Positions 37,201-45,364 are shown, counted from the first letter of the stretch. The stretch is 64,000 bases of DNA from [Eubacterium] yurii (GCA_900167215.1 FUZS01000004.1:124431-188430), one strand, 5' to 3'. Made by a program: numbers and translations. Notes: generated by a model not told the origin, from the sequence alone.

Positions 37201-39471
37201 AGCAGCTATGATCAAGCTAAGGGTGAATATACACTTTCAGAAGTAGAAGAAAAAGGATCAGGTATAAGAACTCAAGTAATAACTATAGGAGAAAATGATA
37301 ATAAAAAAGAATACAAAGCTGATGAAAAAGGCGTATTCAAACTTCCTCCAAATACTGATCCTAAGACAGCAACTCTTAAGATATCAGACTATGCTTACAA
37401 TACAGTAGAACTTAGACTTGACAATTCTTTAAGAACAGGTAATGAAAAGACTGTAATAGTTTCGCCTGTAATAGCTACAGGAAGTGTACCACTAAATAAA
37501 TTCAAATATATGGTACTAGATAAAGATGAAAAGGCAGTAAGTGCTTACGACCTTAAAGAAGGTGAATACACATTGATGATATACAATGTGGAAGATCCGT
37601 TTGAGCTTGCAGAAGAGTCTAATCGTATCAAATTTACAATAGGCAAGGATGATAAGGACAAAGTTGTAAAAGTAAGATTCAACTACAAAAATAGAAAACA
37701 AGTAACTATGCAAGTTACAAAACCTAGAAATGTAAAATTAAAAATAGTTGCTATAGAAGTTAATACAGGTGTAGAATATGAAGCTACTCCATTGAGCGAT
37801 ATCCAATTTGCAGTAAATCTTCCTCCGGGATCATATATCACTAGAGTAAGAGAACTGGATGATAAATACTATGCCACTATAAATAATTCCATATTTGGAG
37901 TAAGTGAACATGGAATAGTAGGTATAAATCCTTCAGTTAATGTAGCTATGAAAGATATGAAGGATACTGTAATCAATGTAGACAGAGGAGATTATAGCGG
38001 AGCATTCAAGTTAGTATTTAAGGGCAAGGACGAGCTTAAGACAACTTATGAATTTGAATTTGCAAAGGGAGAAAGTACAAAGAAAGTACAGCTTCCGGTA
38101 AAATTAGCATTTAATGTATATATAACTGATATAGAAGGTTATGCTATAGAAGAAACTTCTTATAGAGTTGTATATCCTGTAAAACCGTTGAATATCAAAC
38201 TTTTAAAAGGTGCTAAACTCATACCAGTGCCTGTAGAGAAAAATGAACTTTCTATATTGATAAACAAGGCTAAGACTCTTAAGGAAGAAAACTATGAAGC
38301 AAATAGCTGGTCAGTATTTGAAAAGGTACTTGATAAGGCTGAAAAAATCTTAAACAATGAAAAATCAAATCAAAATCAGGTAAATGAAGTTGTTAAAGAG
38401 CTTCAAAAGGCTATGGATGATCTTCTACCTAAGGATAGAGGAGACAAGACTAAGCTAAAAGCTAAGATAGAAGAAGCTGAGAAAATATACAATGGCCTAA
38501 ATGACGACTATACTGAAGAAAGTAAGGCTTATTTACAAATCACTATAGAAGCAGGAAGAATGATATTAAGATCTGACGATCCTAAGTACAATACTAAAAA
38601 ACATATAGATGATACTATAGCAATGATTGACAGAGGAATAAGAAACCTTACTCGTAAAGACGGTAAAGTAAATAAGGTAGAACTTGAAAGCAATATAAAA
38701 CAAGCTGAAGAATTAATTAAAAATGCAAATCTATATACTGATGCTTCAATAAATCAATTGAAAGATATTCTTGAAGATGCAAAAGATGTATTTACAAGAG
38801 AATCAGCTACAAAAGATGAAGTACAAAGTATGGTAGAAACATTGAAGACTTATATTGAAAATGTAGAATCAAAGGCTGACAAGAGAGAGCTTCAAGAAGA
38901 AATTAAACTTTCATCAAGTATAAAACTTGAACTTTACAATCTTGAAGGAAAGGCAGAATTTAGAATAGCACTTGAAAATGCAAAAAATGTATATGCAAGC
39001 AAGAGAGCACTACAAAACGAAATAGATGCTGCTAAAAACGAATTAAAACAAAGAAGAGAAGCGCTTGTACTCAAAGGTCAAGAAAGCAAGGAAGTATGGA
39101 ATGTTCCGGTGAAAGTAAAAGTTCAAGGAACTGAAGAAATCTCTCCTGCAAATGACTTTATAAATGCAACTGTAAAAGCTGAAAAGATAAAAGGTACTGA
39201 AAACTACAGATATACAATAAGTACAAAGACTGTAGGATTTGAACTAAACAATACAAATCTGACAGCTGAAATAGGCAGACTTGCTCTAATGCTAAACGGC
39301 AGTGAAACACAAGTTTCTAAACAAAACTCAGGCTCTGAAGTACAATATGTATTTGAAGGCGCTAAGCTGGATAAGATTGAATCAGTATTTAACATTGACG
39401 TTCTTGATGAACTTGGAGACAGTGCTATAAGAGGAACAATTGTGCTTGATTGGGCAAATGCAACAAAATAG
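34234..39471 (+). CDS. Secreted subtilisin-like protease (S8, with PA domain) ending in a NEAT-like domain
   Basis: 1745 residues. Signal peptide (1-26), inhibitor I9-like propeptide (about 55-165), and an S8 catalytic domain with Asp206 (AILDSGVD), His272 (SHGMHVAG) and Ser596 (GTSMATPHVAG). A PA domain is inserted before the Ser (about 400-540), as in C5a peptidase and lactocepin. Fn3-like and other beta domains follow (about 680-1340), then FIVAR-like helical repeats (about 1350-1610) and a NEAT-like C-terminus (about 1620-1745; ISPANDFINATVKAEK, IDVLDELGD, IVLDWANATK). No SLH or LPXTG anchor is visible. GTG 34234 is preferred to TTG 34231, as agggggg-like Shine-Dalgarno (34221-34226) is better spaced. 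Likely job: cutting haemoglobin and catching haem. Confidence 0.88.
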   Translation: MKRKITALVLSMTMVLTSGMMGSHAQIGTLNANNAIPNNVGQTDNAENKAVLNDLIEQVDGKVKDHQQVTVIVEVNDENMSKEHGITVPDITKVRTKDGLEDQIDYAKKSQDLLMSEMDKAGVDYQVVEVYDTVLNGVAIKTTLEDAKKIAELNEVKSMELSRTIAAPKLESNSHKTLDETSNGMVEADKIWSDYSGKKQLIAILDSGVDPEHEIFKEVDEGSLRIKSAEDTDKLIKEKGIDGGKYFNKKIPFGFNYADRNTNIKEGKIQSHGMHVAGIVAANGKKLKGVAPNAQLAIMRVFGQNSMGTTPVIYNKAIDDAVKMGVDSINMSLGATGTTDGRMEQTTINALQKAQEAGIVVAIAIGNDGFMGFGLLDGHPATNPDIGLTNSPGVADLSLAVASVDNVKIKQKGILLNTNPVTKILYQPSDETPFPSDYKNFVHVNEGYEEDYQKAEVKGKIALIKRGDKPNRKDEMTFAQKVKIAQDKGAVAAIVYDNVADASLVHMGGFKEAGVTIPSCFISKKDGETMIANPNVTVKVDTEESYLQNPNGYKASSFSSWGMTPEGNLKPDISAPGGQIYSSLNDNNYGLMSGTSMATPHVAGGIAVVKEYVEKKFPNVSGTEKHQLIKNLLMSTAVPYVDKTTKAFSSPRSQGAGLMNLNRAVSSSVVILGTNNISSINLRNITDNNVVIKGKLKNYSSESKTFDYYAQLNTDMVENGIAILKPQKVQDTENSKKSITVAGNSETEFEVKFSLDDSEVEALKKDRPKGFFLEGYVVFENTNKNVNEEISIPFVGFKGDWNNLQVIEDSIYDMVSQGKRPTYYEVSDRTAYPFTHIQSKSEGKDVLLGEDPASTYKDPKFNKNKIAFSPNGDGRAEEIQFVGTFLRNYKDVVIEAYTEGNKVDPIYSFKKNDDFGTKNYFISGFGGPNLTTTKTHWKWDGKNATSEVMKDGNYIFAVNVKPDGSDKTIANQRMEFPVIIDTVHPRIVKSSYDQAKGEYTLSEVEEKGSGIRTQVITIGENDNKKEYKADEKGVFKLPPNTDPKTATLKISDYAYNTVELRLDNSLRTGNEKTVIVSPVIATGSVPLNKFKYMVLDKDEKAVSAYDLKEGEYTLMIYNVEDPFELAEESNRIKFTIGKDDKDKVVKVRFNYKNRKQVTMQVTKPRNVKLKIVAIEVNTGVEYEATPLSDIQFAVNLPPGSYITRVRELDDKYYATINNSIFGVSEHGIVGINPSVNVAMKDMKDTVINVDRGDYSGAFKLVFKGKDELKTTYEFEFAKGESTKKVQLPVKLAFNVYITDIEGYAIEETSYRVVYPVKPLNIKLLKGAKLIPVPVEKNELSILINKAKTLKEENYEANSWSVFEKVLDKAEKILNNEKSNQNQVNEVVKELQKAMDDLLPKDRGDKTKLKAKIEEAEKIYNGLNDDYTEESKAYLQITIEAGRMILRSDDPKYNTKKHIDDTIAMIDRGIRNLTRKDGKVNKVELESNIKQAEELIKNANLYTDASINQLKDILEDAKDVFTRESATKDEVQSMVETLKTYIENVESKADKRELQEEIKLSSSIKLELYNLEGKAEFRIALENAKNVYASKRALQNEIDAAKNELKQRREALVLKGQESKEVWNVPVKVKVQGTEEISPANDFINATVKAEKIKGTENYRYTISTKTVGFELNNTNLTAEIGRLALMLNGSETQVSKQNSGSEVQYVFEGAKLDKIESVFNIDVLDELGDSAIRGTIVLDWANATK

Positions 39472-39605
39472 TTTTGTAAAAAGTATCAAGATATTAAAAT
39501 TATGATACTGAAAAATGCAAAAATTCAAAAAATGGAAAATTGCAAAAAATAAGCTAAAAATCCAAAAATAAAAAGATTAAAGCTGATATTTTAAAATCTC
39601 AGCAA

Positions 39606-39638
39606 CAAAAAAGGTACACAAGATTGTGTGCCTTTTTT
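39606..39638 (+). terminator. Rho-independent terminator after the NEAT protease gene
   Basis: GGTACACA (39613-39620) pairs with TGTGTGCC (39625-39632), one G-U pair, loop agat, then TTTTTT; A-run upstream. Confidence 0.93.
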
Positions 39639-39646
39639 GATATAAT

Positions 39647-39760
39647 ACTAATCACCATTTATAATGCCAATATTATTATTTTACAAAATTATACTTTTTG
39701 CAGATTGTCAATAATTTTGCTATAATAAAATCACATGACTTTTTGATAGGTTTTTAGTAT
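39647..39760 (+). repeat. Family A MITE-like repeat, best-preserved copy
   Basis: Runs from TACTAATCACCATTTATAAT to GATAGGTTTTTAGTAT. Reference copy for the family; ends form a short inverted repeat ATACTAA/TTAGTAT. Confidence 0.88.
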
Positions 39761-39770
39761 AACATTAACC

Positions 39771-39799
39771 TTTACTCAATGTGTATTTTATGTTACAAT
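39771..39799 (+). promoter_or_regulatory. Promoter of the candidate small RNA
   Basis: TTTACT (39771-39776), exact 17-base spacer, TACAAT (39794-39799). The start would be near 39806, which is the first G of the outer RNA stem. Confidence 0.7.
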
Positions 39800-39805
39800 C
39801 ATCTT

Positions 39806-39890
39806 GGCTCACCTTTAAGATTCCCTCTTTTGATATATAACAGTTTCCGATTTAATCTTAAATCGAATGCCTGTATAAGGTGAGCTGTTT
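39806..39890 (+). ncRNA. Candidate small RNA with its own promoter and terminator stem
   Basis: The predicted RNA of about 85 bases begins with GCTCACCTT (39807-39815), which pairs with AAGGTGAGC (39877-39885) just before TGTTTTT, so the outer stem doubles as a terminator. Inside are a stem ACAG/CTGT and a perfect 8-bp hairpin CGATTTAA/TTAAATCG (39848-39865). Between the stems is an unpaired GATTCCCTCTTTTGAT (39818-39833). Its complement AAAGAGGG occurs in the Shine-Dalgarno region of the NEAT protease gene (34218-34225). I recognise no known RNA family. Acting as a translation repressor is a guess from pairing. Confidence 0.6.
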
Positions 39891-39918
39891 TTATGCAATT
39901 TTTTAAATTTTATGCTAA

Positions 39919-40045
39919 TACTAAATTCTAATAAAATAATGGACAAATATTTTTCAGTGCATTTATAATAAAGTCATGAATCATATGCTATTTTTTAAAA
40001 AATGATTGATGAAAATTATCCATAGATTAAATAGATAATAGTATA
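39919..40045 (+). repeat. Family B MITE-like repeat, best-preserved copy
   Basis: Begins TACTAAATTCTAATAAAATA and ends AGATAATAGTATAA. Same block order as 10433-10558. It ends 15 bases from the stop codon of the minus-strand GDPD gene. Confidence 0.82.
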
Positions 40046-40059
40046 ATATTTTATTAATA

Positions 40060-41832
40060 TTAAAATCCTGTATTCAATAGCCTGTAAAGTTTTTCAAAGT
40101 AGCTATTACTAAGCTTGGCATTTGATATCTCCTCTTTTAGTACATTCGGATAGTCGGTTATTATTGCAGATATGCCCTTGTGAATGTACTTTTCCATTAG
40201 GTCAATATCGTTTATAGTCCAGACAAATACTTCTTTATTATCATTTTTTGCTTGAAAATTTAGCACATCGTTGTACGAAAAGTTTTCTATTGCAAAAAAG
40301 TCCACATTTGTCTGTGCAAATATTCCAAACTGCATTGGAATTACATATCCTGTTTCTATTTGAGGCTCCTTTTCTTCCAACTCTTCCATGACATTTAAAT
40401 CAAGAGACATTACCTTATAGCTTTTTTCCACACCTAATTTTTTCATCTCGTCTATAAAAATATCCACATAGTTGCTTGGCTCTCCTCCATGCGGTTTTAA
40501 CTCCACGAGAAGCTTTATATTAAGCTGCTTTGCCTTTTTTACAAATTCTTCAAAAGAGACTATCCTGCTTTTAAACTTGCCCTGCCTTATCGTTAGTCCA
40601 TCTACCTCGTCAAAGTTCATATCTTGTACTTTTCTATTCACTCCGGCAAGTCTTTTGAGATTGAAATCGTGCATTACGACAAATTTATTATCCTTTGTGA
40701 GCAATATATCCACTTCTACATAATCTGCTCCAATCTTTGCTGCTGCTTCCAAGGCTTCAATGGAGTTTTCCACAGCCTTTTGTGTATAGCCTCTGTGAGC
40801 TATTACCAGTATTTTTTCATTGAGAGGCTCTGAAAACATCTGATAGCCTTCATGTCCCAAGACTATAATTAGAGTAAAACTCAAGATAGTAGCAAAGACC
40901 TTACGTTTTTTGAGCTTATCATCTCGAGAGTATTTTATATCAGGTGAAAAGTCCTCCTGTTGCATTAAAACCTTAACTATTACAGAAATCATAGTTACCT
41001 TAGTAATGGCTACAAAGAAGAAGATGATTATCCGCATTAAGGTGTAAAAAATCGTGTTGTAAAGTGGAATATTTCCGCTCACGTCAATCATATCAAAGAC
41101 GAAAGCCAATAAACTGATACTTATTGAACTTATAATAAGAATTATAAACTGTAAAGTCCCAAGTAGAGCTAAAAATTTTATCTTTCCCTTTTTCGTCATA
41201 TCAAAACTTTTTTTCATATTTAAAGAAAAAGAGTTGTTGTTGATTACGGTAAGCGGTATGGAAAAAATCAATCTCAAGTTTGCATAGCCACATATAAGAG
41301 CTAAGATGACTAAAGAAAATTTGCCTATATTAGTCTTTGATATTTCTCCTGTGATAAAGGCGGGTATGCTTAGTTTTTCAGAAAATATTGAGCTTAAACC
41401 TAAATTTGATAAAGGTATCATCAATATGAAATATATGATGAAGAAGAAAAGCTGTCTTATCCGGAGTTTCTTCCATTTCATAAAGGCTGTTCTTATATTT
41501 TTTGACCATGAAAAAAATCCGTCATTATACGAAAAGTACACCATTAGAGTAAGTGCTGAAAATTCAATAAAGGTCAGCGCACTTATAAGTAAAAACAGTA
41601 TGATAAGTAAGGCTATGCTAAGCGGATTGTCAAACAGCTCAAAAAAATTGTCAATATTGAGATTTTCAAGACCGGAGCTTATAAGTATGAGCTGAAATAC
41701 AAATCTTATCAGGAAGCTTCCAATAGACGACAGTATGAGTTGCAAAAAGACCGCCTTTATGTAGAAGCTGAATTTATTGTCATATATGTTTTTTCGCACA
41801 TCCTTACGCATTTGTTTGATGTTGATATTCAT
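40060..41832 (-). CDS. Membrane-bound glycerophosphodiester phosphodiesterase (GDPD)
   Basis: 590 residues. The first 330 contain about six to eight membrane spans (GlpQ-associated membrane domain), and a final span precedes the catalytic part. The GDPD TIM barrel begins with HRGYTQKAVENSIEALEAA (catalytic His and Arg), then GADYVEVDI (metal-binding Glu and Asp) and VVMHDFNLKRLAGV (second catalytic His). It splits glycerophosphodiesters into sn-glycerol 3-phosphate and an alcohol; in Firmicutes with this membrane domain the substrate may be lipid or teichoic-acid derived. It is the only gene on the minus strand and lies divergently from the ribosomal operon. Shine-Dalgarno ggagaa precedes the ATG. 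Confidence 0.93.
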   Translation of the reverse strand: MNINIKQMRKDVRKNIYDNKFSFYIKAVFLQLILSSIGSFLIRFVFQLILISSGLENLNIDNFFELFDNPLSIALLIILFLLISALTFIEFSALTLMVYFSYNDGFFSWSKNIRTAFMKWKKLRIRQLFFFIIYFILMIPLSNLGLSSIFSEKLSIPAFITGEISKTNIGKFSLVILALICGYANLRLIFSIPLTVINNNSFSLNMKKSFDMTKKGKIKFLALLGTLQFIILIISSISISLLAFVFDMIDVSGNIPLYNTIFYTLMRIIIFFFVAITKVTMISVIVKVLMQQEDFSPDIKYSRDDKLKKRKVFATILSFTLIIVLGHEGYQMFSEPLNEKILVIAHRGYTQKAVENSIEALEAAAKIGADYVEVDILLTKDNKFVVMHDFNLKRLAGVNRKVQDMNFDEVDGLTIRQGKFKSRIVSFEEFVKKAKQLNIKLLVELKPHGGEPSNYVDIFIDEMKKLGVEKSYKVMSLDLNVMEELEEKEPQIETGYVIPMQFGIFAQTNVDFFAIENFSYNDVLNFQAKNDNKEVFVWTINDIDLMEKYIHKGISAIITDYPNVLKEEISNAKLSNSYFEKLYRLLNTGF

Positions 41833-41919
41833 ATTTCTCCTTTAGTTCAGACCATAGTAATGCAGATATAAGTTTATAGTCAAAATAAATTTAGCATATT
41901 TAAAAAGCAAAACATGATT

Positions 41920-41928
41920 TGCTATAAT
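41920..41928 (+). promoter_or_regulatory. Extended -10 promoter element
   Basis: TGCTATAAT, a perfect extended -10, lies 14 bases before the stem-loop at 41943. No strong -35 is seen. It may start a short RNA containing that stem-loop. Confidence 0.45.
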
Positions 41929-41942
41929 TGAGTGATAATATT

Positions 41943-42013
41943 ATATAAGGCATTTAAATAATAGTCTATCAGCTTTTATAGACAGATAAGAGTTTAAATG
42001 TCTTACCTTATAT
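41943..42013. repeat. Three-part long inverted repeat
   Basis: ATATAAGG (41943-41950) pairs with CCTTATAT (42006-42013), CATTTAAA (41951-41958) with TTTAAATG (41993-42000), and GTCTAT (41964-41969) with ATAGAC (41978-41983). All three stems are perfect and nested. No T-run follows. Confidence 0.8.
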
Positions 42014-42167
42014 TTAATCCAAGCATATAAGTCTTAATTATTTTAATCATAATTTAAAAACTACTATAATAATATAATAAAATAAAGTTATAAAAAAAGT
42101 CTTACATTTTACAAAAAAAGTTTTAAAAAAAATTAAATAAATTTTTTGAAAAAATTTTAAAAAATTA

Positions 42168-42196
42168 TTGTAAAATTTTTAAAAATATAATATAAT
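42168..42196 (+). promoter_or_regulatory. Promoter of the S10-spc-alpha operon
   Basis: TTGTAA (42168-42173), 17-base spacer, TATAAT (42191-42196). Transcription would start near 42203, giving a leader of about 345 bases before rpsJ. Confidence 0.7.
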
Positions 42197-42202
42197 ACTC
42201 AA

Positions 42203-42548
42203 ATATGTTTTGAGAAAAATTAAAACATATCAGCGATGATACAAAAGGTTGCCCGATATCGAGGGAATTTTTGTGGAGCGAGTAAACATCTTGAATGTTG
42301 CGACAAATCTGTTTAATTTAAGTTTATAGTGACGTGCTTTTCTGTGGGGTAATTTACTAAACACACGGATGCGTTGTTATGAAATTTGTTGTAATTCAGA
42401 AGGTGTGTAATTCTGAATTTTTTTAATGGAAAAAGACAAAACACACGGATGGGTTGTACAGGAAAAACTCAGATAAAGTTGTTGAAATATCAGCAAATTT
42501 ATTAAACAGTGGTCGTACAAAAAAAGTACGATAGGAGGTTAATTGTAA
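42203..42548 (+). promoter_or_regulatory. Structured leader of the ribosomal protein operon
   Basis: Includes a hairpin AACATcttgaATGTT (42287-42301), two direct copies of a motif AAACACACGGATG(C/G)GTTGT (near 42358 and 42436), an attenuator-like terminator between them (42393-42424), and a hairpin TCGTAC/GTACGA (42513-42532) right before the rpsJ Shine-Dalgarno site. The layout suggests autoregulation by a ribosomal protein, not assigned to a known family. Confidence 0.55.
42393..42424 (+). terminator. Attenuator-like terminator in the S10 leader
   Basis: Perfect 9-bp stem AATTCAGAA (42393-42401) and TTCTGAATT (42411-42419), followed by TTTTT. It lies before any gene of the operon, so it must be conditional or leaky. 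Confidence 0.8.
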
Positions 42549-42860
42549 ATGTCAAACAAGCAAAAAATAAGAATCAAATTAAAATCTTATGACCATTCAA
42601 TACTTGATATGGCGGCTCAAAAAATAGTGGATATAGCTAAGTCTTCTGGTGCTACAGTAAGCGGACCTGTACCTCTACCAACTAAAAAAGAGATAATAAC
42701 AATAATAAGAGCTACTCACAAGTATAAGGACTCAAGAGAACAATTTGAAGTGAGAACTCACAAAAGACTTATTGATATTTTAGAACCAAGTGCCAAAACG
42801 GTAGATTCACTAATCAGACTTGATTTACCGGCAGGCATTGAAATTGAAATCAAAAAATAA
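42549..42860 (+). CDS. rpsJ: 30S ribosomal protein S10
   Basis: 103 residues, standard length. Marks are [15 protein letters not shown] and [11 protein letters not shown], with the C-terminal RTHKRLIDI. It binds the 3' domain of 16S rRNA and, as NusE, takes part in antitermination. First gene of the long operon, with Shine-Dalgarno taggaggt. The str operon genes (rpsL, fusA, tuf) that often precede it are not here. Confidence 0.98.
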   Translation: MSNKQKIRIKLKSYDHSILDMAAQKIVDIAKSSGATVSGPVPLPTKKEIITIIRATHKYKDSREQFEVRTHKRLIDILEPSAKTVDSLIRLDLPAGIEIEIKK

Positions 42861-42936
42861 TTAAAATAGCGAAGGTATACGCCTTGTCTTAGGATGATTG
42901 TATTACAATCCGCTGTAAGAACATGGAGGAAAATTA

Positions 42937-43560
42937 ATGAAAGCAATAATGGGAAAGAAATTGGGGATGACTCAAATCTTCGCTGAAGACGGAAGATTGA
43001 TACCTGTAACTGTAATAGAAGCAGGACCAATGGTAGTTACTCAAATCAAAACTAAAGAAAATGACGGTTACGAAGCTGTTCAATGTGCTTATGGTGAAAT
43101 AAAAGAAAAGAACGTGAACAAGCCGTTGAAAGGACATTTCAAAAAAGCGGGAGTTGGATCAAAAAGACATCTTAGAGAATTTAAGGTAGCCAACATAGCT
43201 GACTATCAACTTGCAGGAGAAATAAACGTGGATGTATTCGCTGTAGGTGACAAAGTTGATGCTGTTGCAACATCTAAGGGTAAGGGATTCCAAGGACCGA
43301 TAAAAAGACATGGCCAATCAAGAGGACCTGAAACTCACGGTTCACATTATCACAGAGGACCCGGATCAATGGGTATGTGTTCAGATCCGTCAAGAGTATT
43401 CAAAGGCAAAAAACTTGCAGGACACATGGGATTTGAAAGAACTACTATAAAGAATCTTGAAGTCGTTTTAGTTGATAAAGATAAAAATTTAGTTCTTGTA
43501 AAAGGCTCAGTTCCCGGACCGAAAAAGGGACTTGTAATTTTAAAAGAAGCGCATAAATAA
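42937..43560 (+). CDS. rplC: 50S ribosomal protein L3
   Basis: 207 residues; near-universal start [15 protein letters not shown] and the loop [17 protein letters not shown] that reaches toward the peptidyl transferase centre. The glutamine methylated by PrmB in many bacteria falls in the GHGQSRG-like segment, here RHGQSRG. Shine-Dalgarno ggagga. A 76-base gap after rpsJ is wider than others in the operon. Confidence 0.98.
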   Translation: MKAIMGKKLGMTQIFAEDGRLIPVTVIEAGPMVVTQIKTKENDGYEAVQCAYGEIKEKNVNKPLKGHFKKAGVGSKRHLREFKVANIADYQLAGEINVDVFAVGDKVDAVATSKGKGFQGPIKRHGQSRGPETHGSHYHRGPGSMGMCSDPSRVFKGKKLAGHMGFERTTIKNLEVVLVDKDKNLVLVKGSVPGPKKGLVILKEAHK

Positions 43561-43586
43561 GACTTAAGTGAAAGGGGGACTAAATA

Positions 43587-44213
43587 ATGCCAAAAATAGA
43601 CGTACTTGATATAAATGGAAAAGTAGTTGAGCAAATGGAAATATCTGAAGCTCTTTTTGCAGCTAAGGTAAATGAACATTGCGTATACGAAGCTGTAAAA
43701 AATCACCTTGCAAACAAAAGACAAGGAACACAATGCACTAAGACAAGAGCAGAAGTTAGAGGTGGCGGAAGAAAGCCATGGAGACAAAAAGGTACTGGTA
43801 GAGCAAGACAAGGTAGTACAAGATCGCCACAATGGATAGGCGGTGGAGTAGTATTTGCACCAAAGCCAAGAGATTACAGCTACAAGATAAATAAGAAGAT
43901 AAAAAGAATTGCTCTTAAGAGCGTGCTTACTGACAAGGTACAAAACAATAAGTTGGTTGTTTTGAACGAGCTTGTAATAAGCGATGCAAAGACTAAGGCT
44001 TTTGCACAAGTTATGAAGAATCTTCAATTATCAGGAGTTAAGACTCTTTTTGTAACAAAGGAAAATGACCCTGAAGTTGTAAGATCAGGAAGAAATATCA
44101 AAGGTGTGGACATAACATTCGCCAACCTTATAAACACTTATGACATCATAAATCATGAAGTTTTGGTTATGACTAAAGATGCCGTTATTAAAGCTCAGGA
44201 GGTGTTCGCATAA
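43587..44213 (+). CDS. rplD: 50S ribosomal protein L4
   Basis: 208 residues. The RNA-binding extended loop that lines the exit tunnel is [20 protein letters not shown], followed by [15 protein letters not shown]. In proteobacteria L4 represses this operon by binding the S10 leader; whether it does so here is unknown. Its stop overlaps the rplW ATG by one base. Confidence 0.98.
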   Translation: MPKIDVLDINGKVVEQMEISEALFAAKVNEHCVYEAVKNHLANKRQGTQCTKTRAEVRGGGRKPWRQKGTGRARQGSTRSPQWIGGGVVFAPKPRDYSYKINKKIKRIALKSVLTDKVQNNKLVVLNELVISDAKTKAFAQVMKNLQLSGVKTLFVTKENDPEVVRSGRNIKGVDITFANLINTYDIINHEVLVMTKDAVIKAQEVFA

Positions 44214-44497
44214 TGATATCATACGATATAATCAAAAGACCGGTAATATCAGAAAGAAGTATGGAGCAATCAGCTGAGAAGAAATACACTTTTATAGTAG
44301 ATAAAAAAGCTAACAAGACTCAAATCAAAAAAGCTGTAGAAGAAATATTTGAAGTAAAAGTTGATAAAGTAAGTACTATGAATTACGACGGTAGAAAAAA
44401 GAGAGTAGGTAAGTACGTAGGAACTACAGCGTCATTTAAAAAAGCTATAGTTAAACTTAGTGCTGACAGCAAAGAAATCGAGATATTTGGAGCATAG
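44213..44497 (+). CDS. rplW: 50S ribosomal protein L23
   Basis: 94 residues, typical bacterial size. [11 protein letters not shown] at the start and [20 protein letters not shown] are family marks. L23 sits at the tunnel exit and docks trigger factor and SRP. Translationally coupled to rplD by the ATGA-type overlap, with aggaggt inside the rplD end. Confidence 0.98.
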   Translation: MISYDIIKRPVISERSMEQSAEKKYTFIVDKKANKTQIKKAVEEIFEVKVDKVSTMNYDGRKKRVGKYVGTTASFKKAIVKLSADSKEIEIFGA

Positions 44498-44515
44498 TTA
44501 AAGGAGTGATAGTAA

Positions 44516-45343
44516 ATGGCTATAAAGAAATTTAAACCGACTACTCCGTCAAGAAGACATATGACAGTGATAAAATCGGAGGAAATAACTAAGTTTTCTC
44601 CTGAGAAGTCTCTTTTGACATCTCTTAAGAAGAATGCCGGAAGAAACTCACAAGGTAAGATCACTGTAAGACACAAAGGTGGCGGAGAAAAGAGAAAATA
44701 TAGAATAATAGATTTCAAGAGAGATAAAGATGGTATACCGGCAAAGGTTGCAGGTATAGAGTACGATCCAAATAGAACAGCAAACATAGCTTTGCTAAAC
44801 TATAAGGACGGAGAAAAGAGATACATCCTTGCTCCTTTGGGACTAAAAGTTGGAGATGTAATAGTTTCAGGTGAAGGTTCAGATATCAAAGTAGGTAACT
44901 GCTTGAAGATGAAAGATATGCCTGTAGGTACAGTAATCCACAACATAGAGCTTAAAAAAGGCAAGGGCGGACAGCTTGTAAGAAGTGCCGGAATATCTGC
45001 ACAACTTATGGCAAAAGAAGGAAAGAACGTACTTTTGAGATTACCTTCAGGTGAAATGAGATATGTAAACGCTGAATGTAAGGCAACTATAGGCCAAGTA
45101 GGAAACGTAGACCACTCAAATGTTACTATAGGTAAGGCCGGAAGAAAAAGACATATGGGCATCAGACCTACGGTAAGAGGATCTGTAATGAACCCTAACG
45201 ATCACCCTCATGGTGGTGGTGAAGGTAGATCTCCTATAGGTAGACCGTCACCAGTAACTCCTTGGGGTAAACCTGCACTTGGATATAAGACAAGAAATAA
45301 GAAGAAACAATCAAATAAAATGATAGTAACAAGAAGAAAATAG
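44516..45343 (+). CDS. rplB: 50S ribosomal protein L2
   Basis: 275 residues, full length. The rRNA-binding core and the C-terminal loop [20 protein letters not shown], containing the conserved His needed for peptidyl transfer, are intact. It helps join the subunits and shape the catalytic centre. Shine-Dalgarno aaggagtgat. Confidence 0.98.
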   Translation: MAIKKFKPTTPSRRHMTVIKSEEITKFSPEKSLLTSLKKNAGRNSQGKITVRHKGGGEKRKYRIIDFKRDKDGIPAKVAGIEYDPNRTANIALLNYKDGEKRYILAPLGLKVGDVIVSGEGSDIKVGNCLKMKDMPVGTVIHNIELKKGKGGQLVRSAGISAQLMAKEGKNVLLRLPSGEMRYVNAECKATIGQVGNVDHSNVTIGKAGRKRHMGIRPTVRGSVMNPNDHPHGGGEGRSPIGRPSPVTPWGKPALGYKTRNKKKQSNKMIVTRRK

Positions 45344-45364
45344 CCTAAACTTTGGAGGTAAAAA

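Larger units (their letters stand above)
39472..40059. other. Convergent intergenic region with terminator, repeats and small RNA
   Basis: Contains the terminator at 39606-39638, a family A repeat (39647-39760), a small-RNA gene (39806-39890) and a family B repeat (39919-40045). No protein gene is seen. Confidence 0.7.
41833..42548. other. Divergent region between GDPD and the S10 operon
   Basis: Contains an extended -10 element (41920-41928), a three-part stem-loop (41943-42013), the ribosomal operon promoter (42168-42196) and a long structured leader (about 42203-42548). Confidence 0.7.

Noticed and set aside
42203-42548. Known riboswitch in the S10 leader
   Set aside because: I looked for consensus segments of TPP, cobalamin, purine, glycine, T-box and c-di-GMP elements and saw none.
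43350-44027. 225-codon ORF on the minus strand across rplC-rplD
   Set aside because: Antisense to two ribosomal protein genes; composition is typical of a shadow frame.
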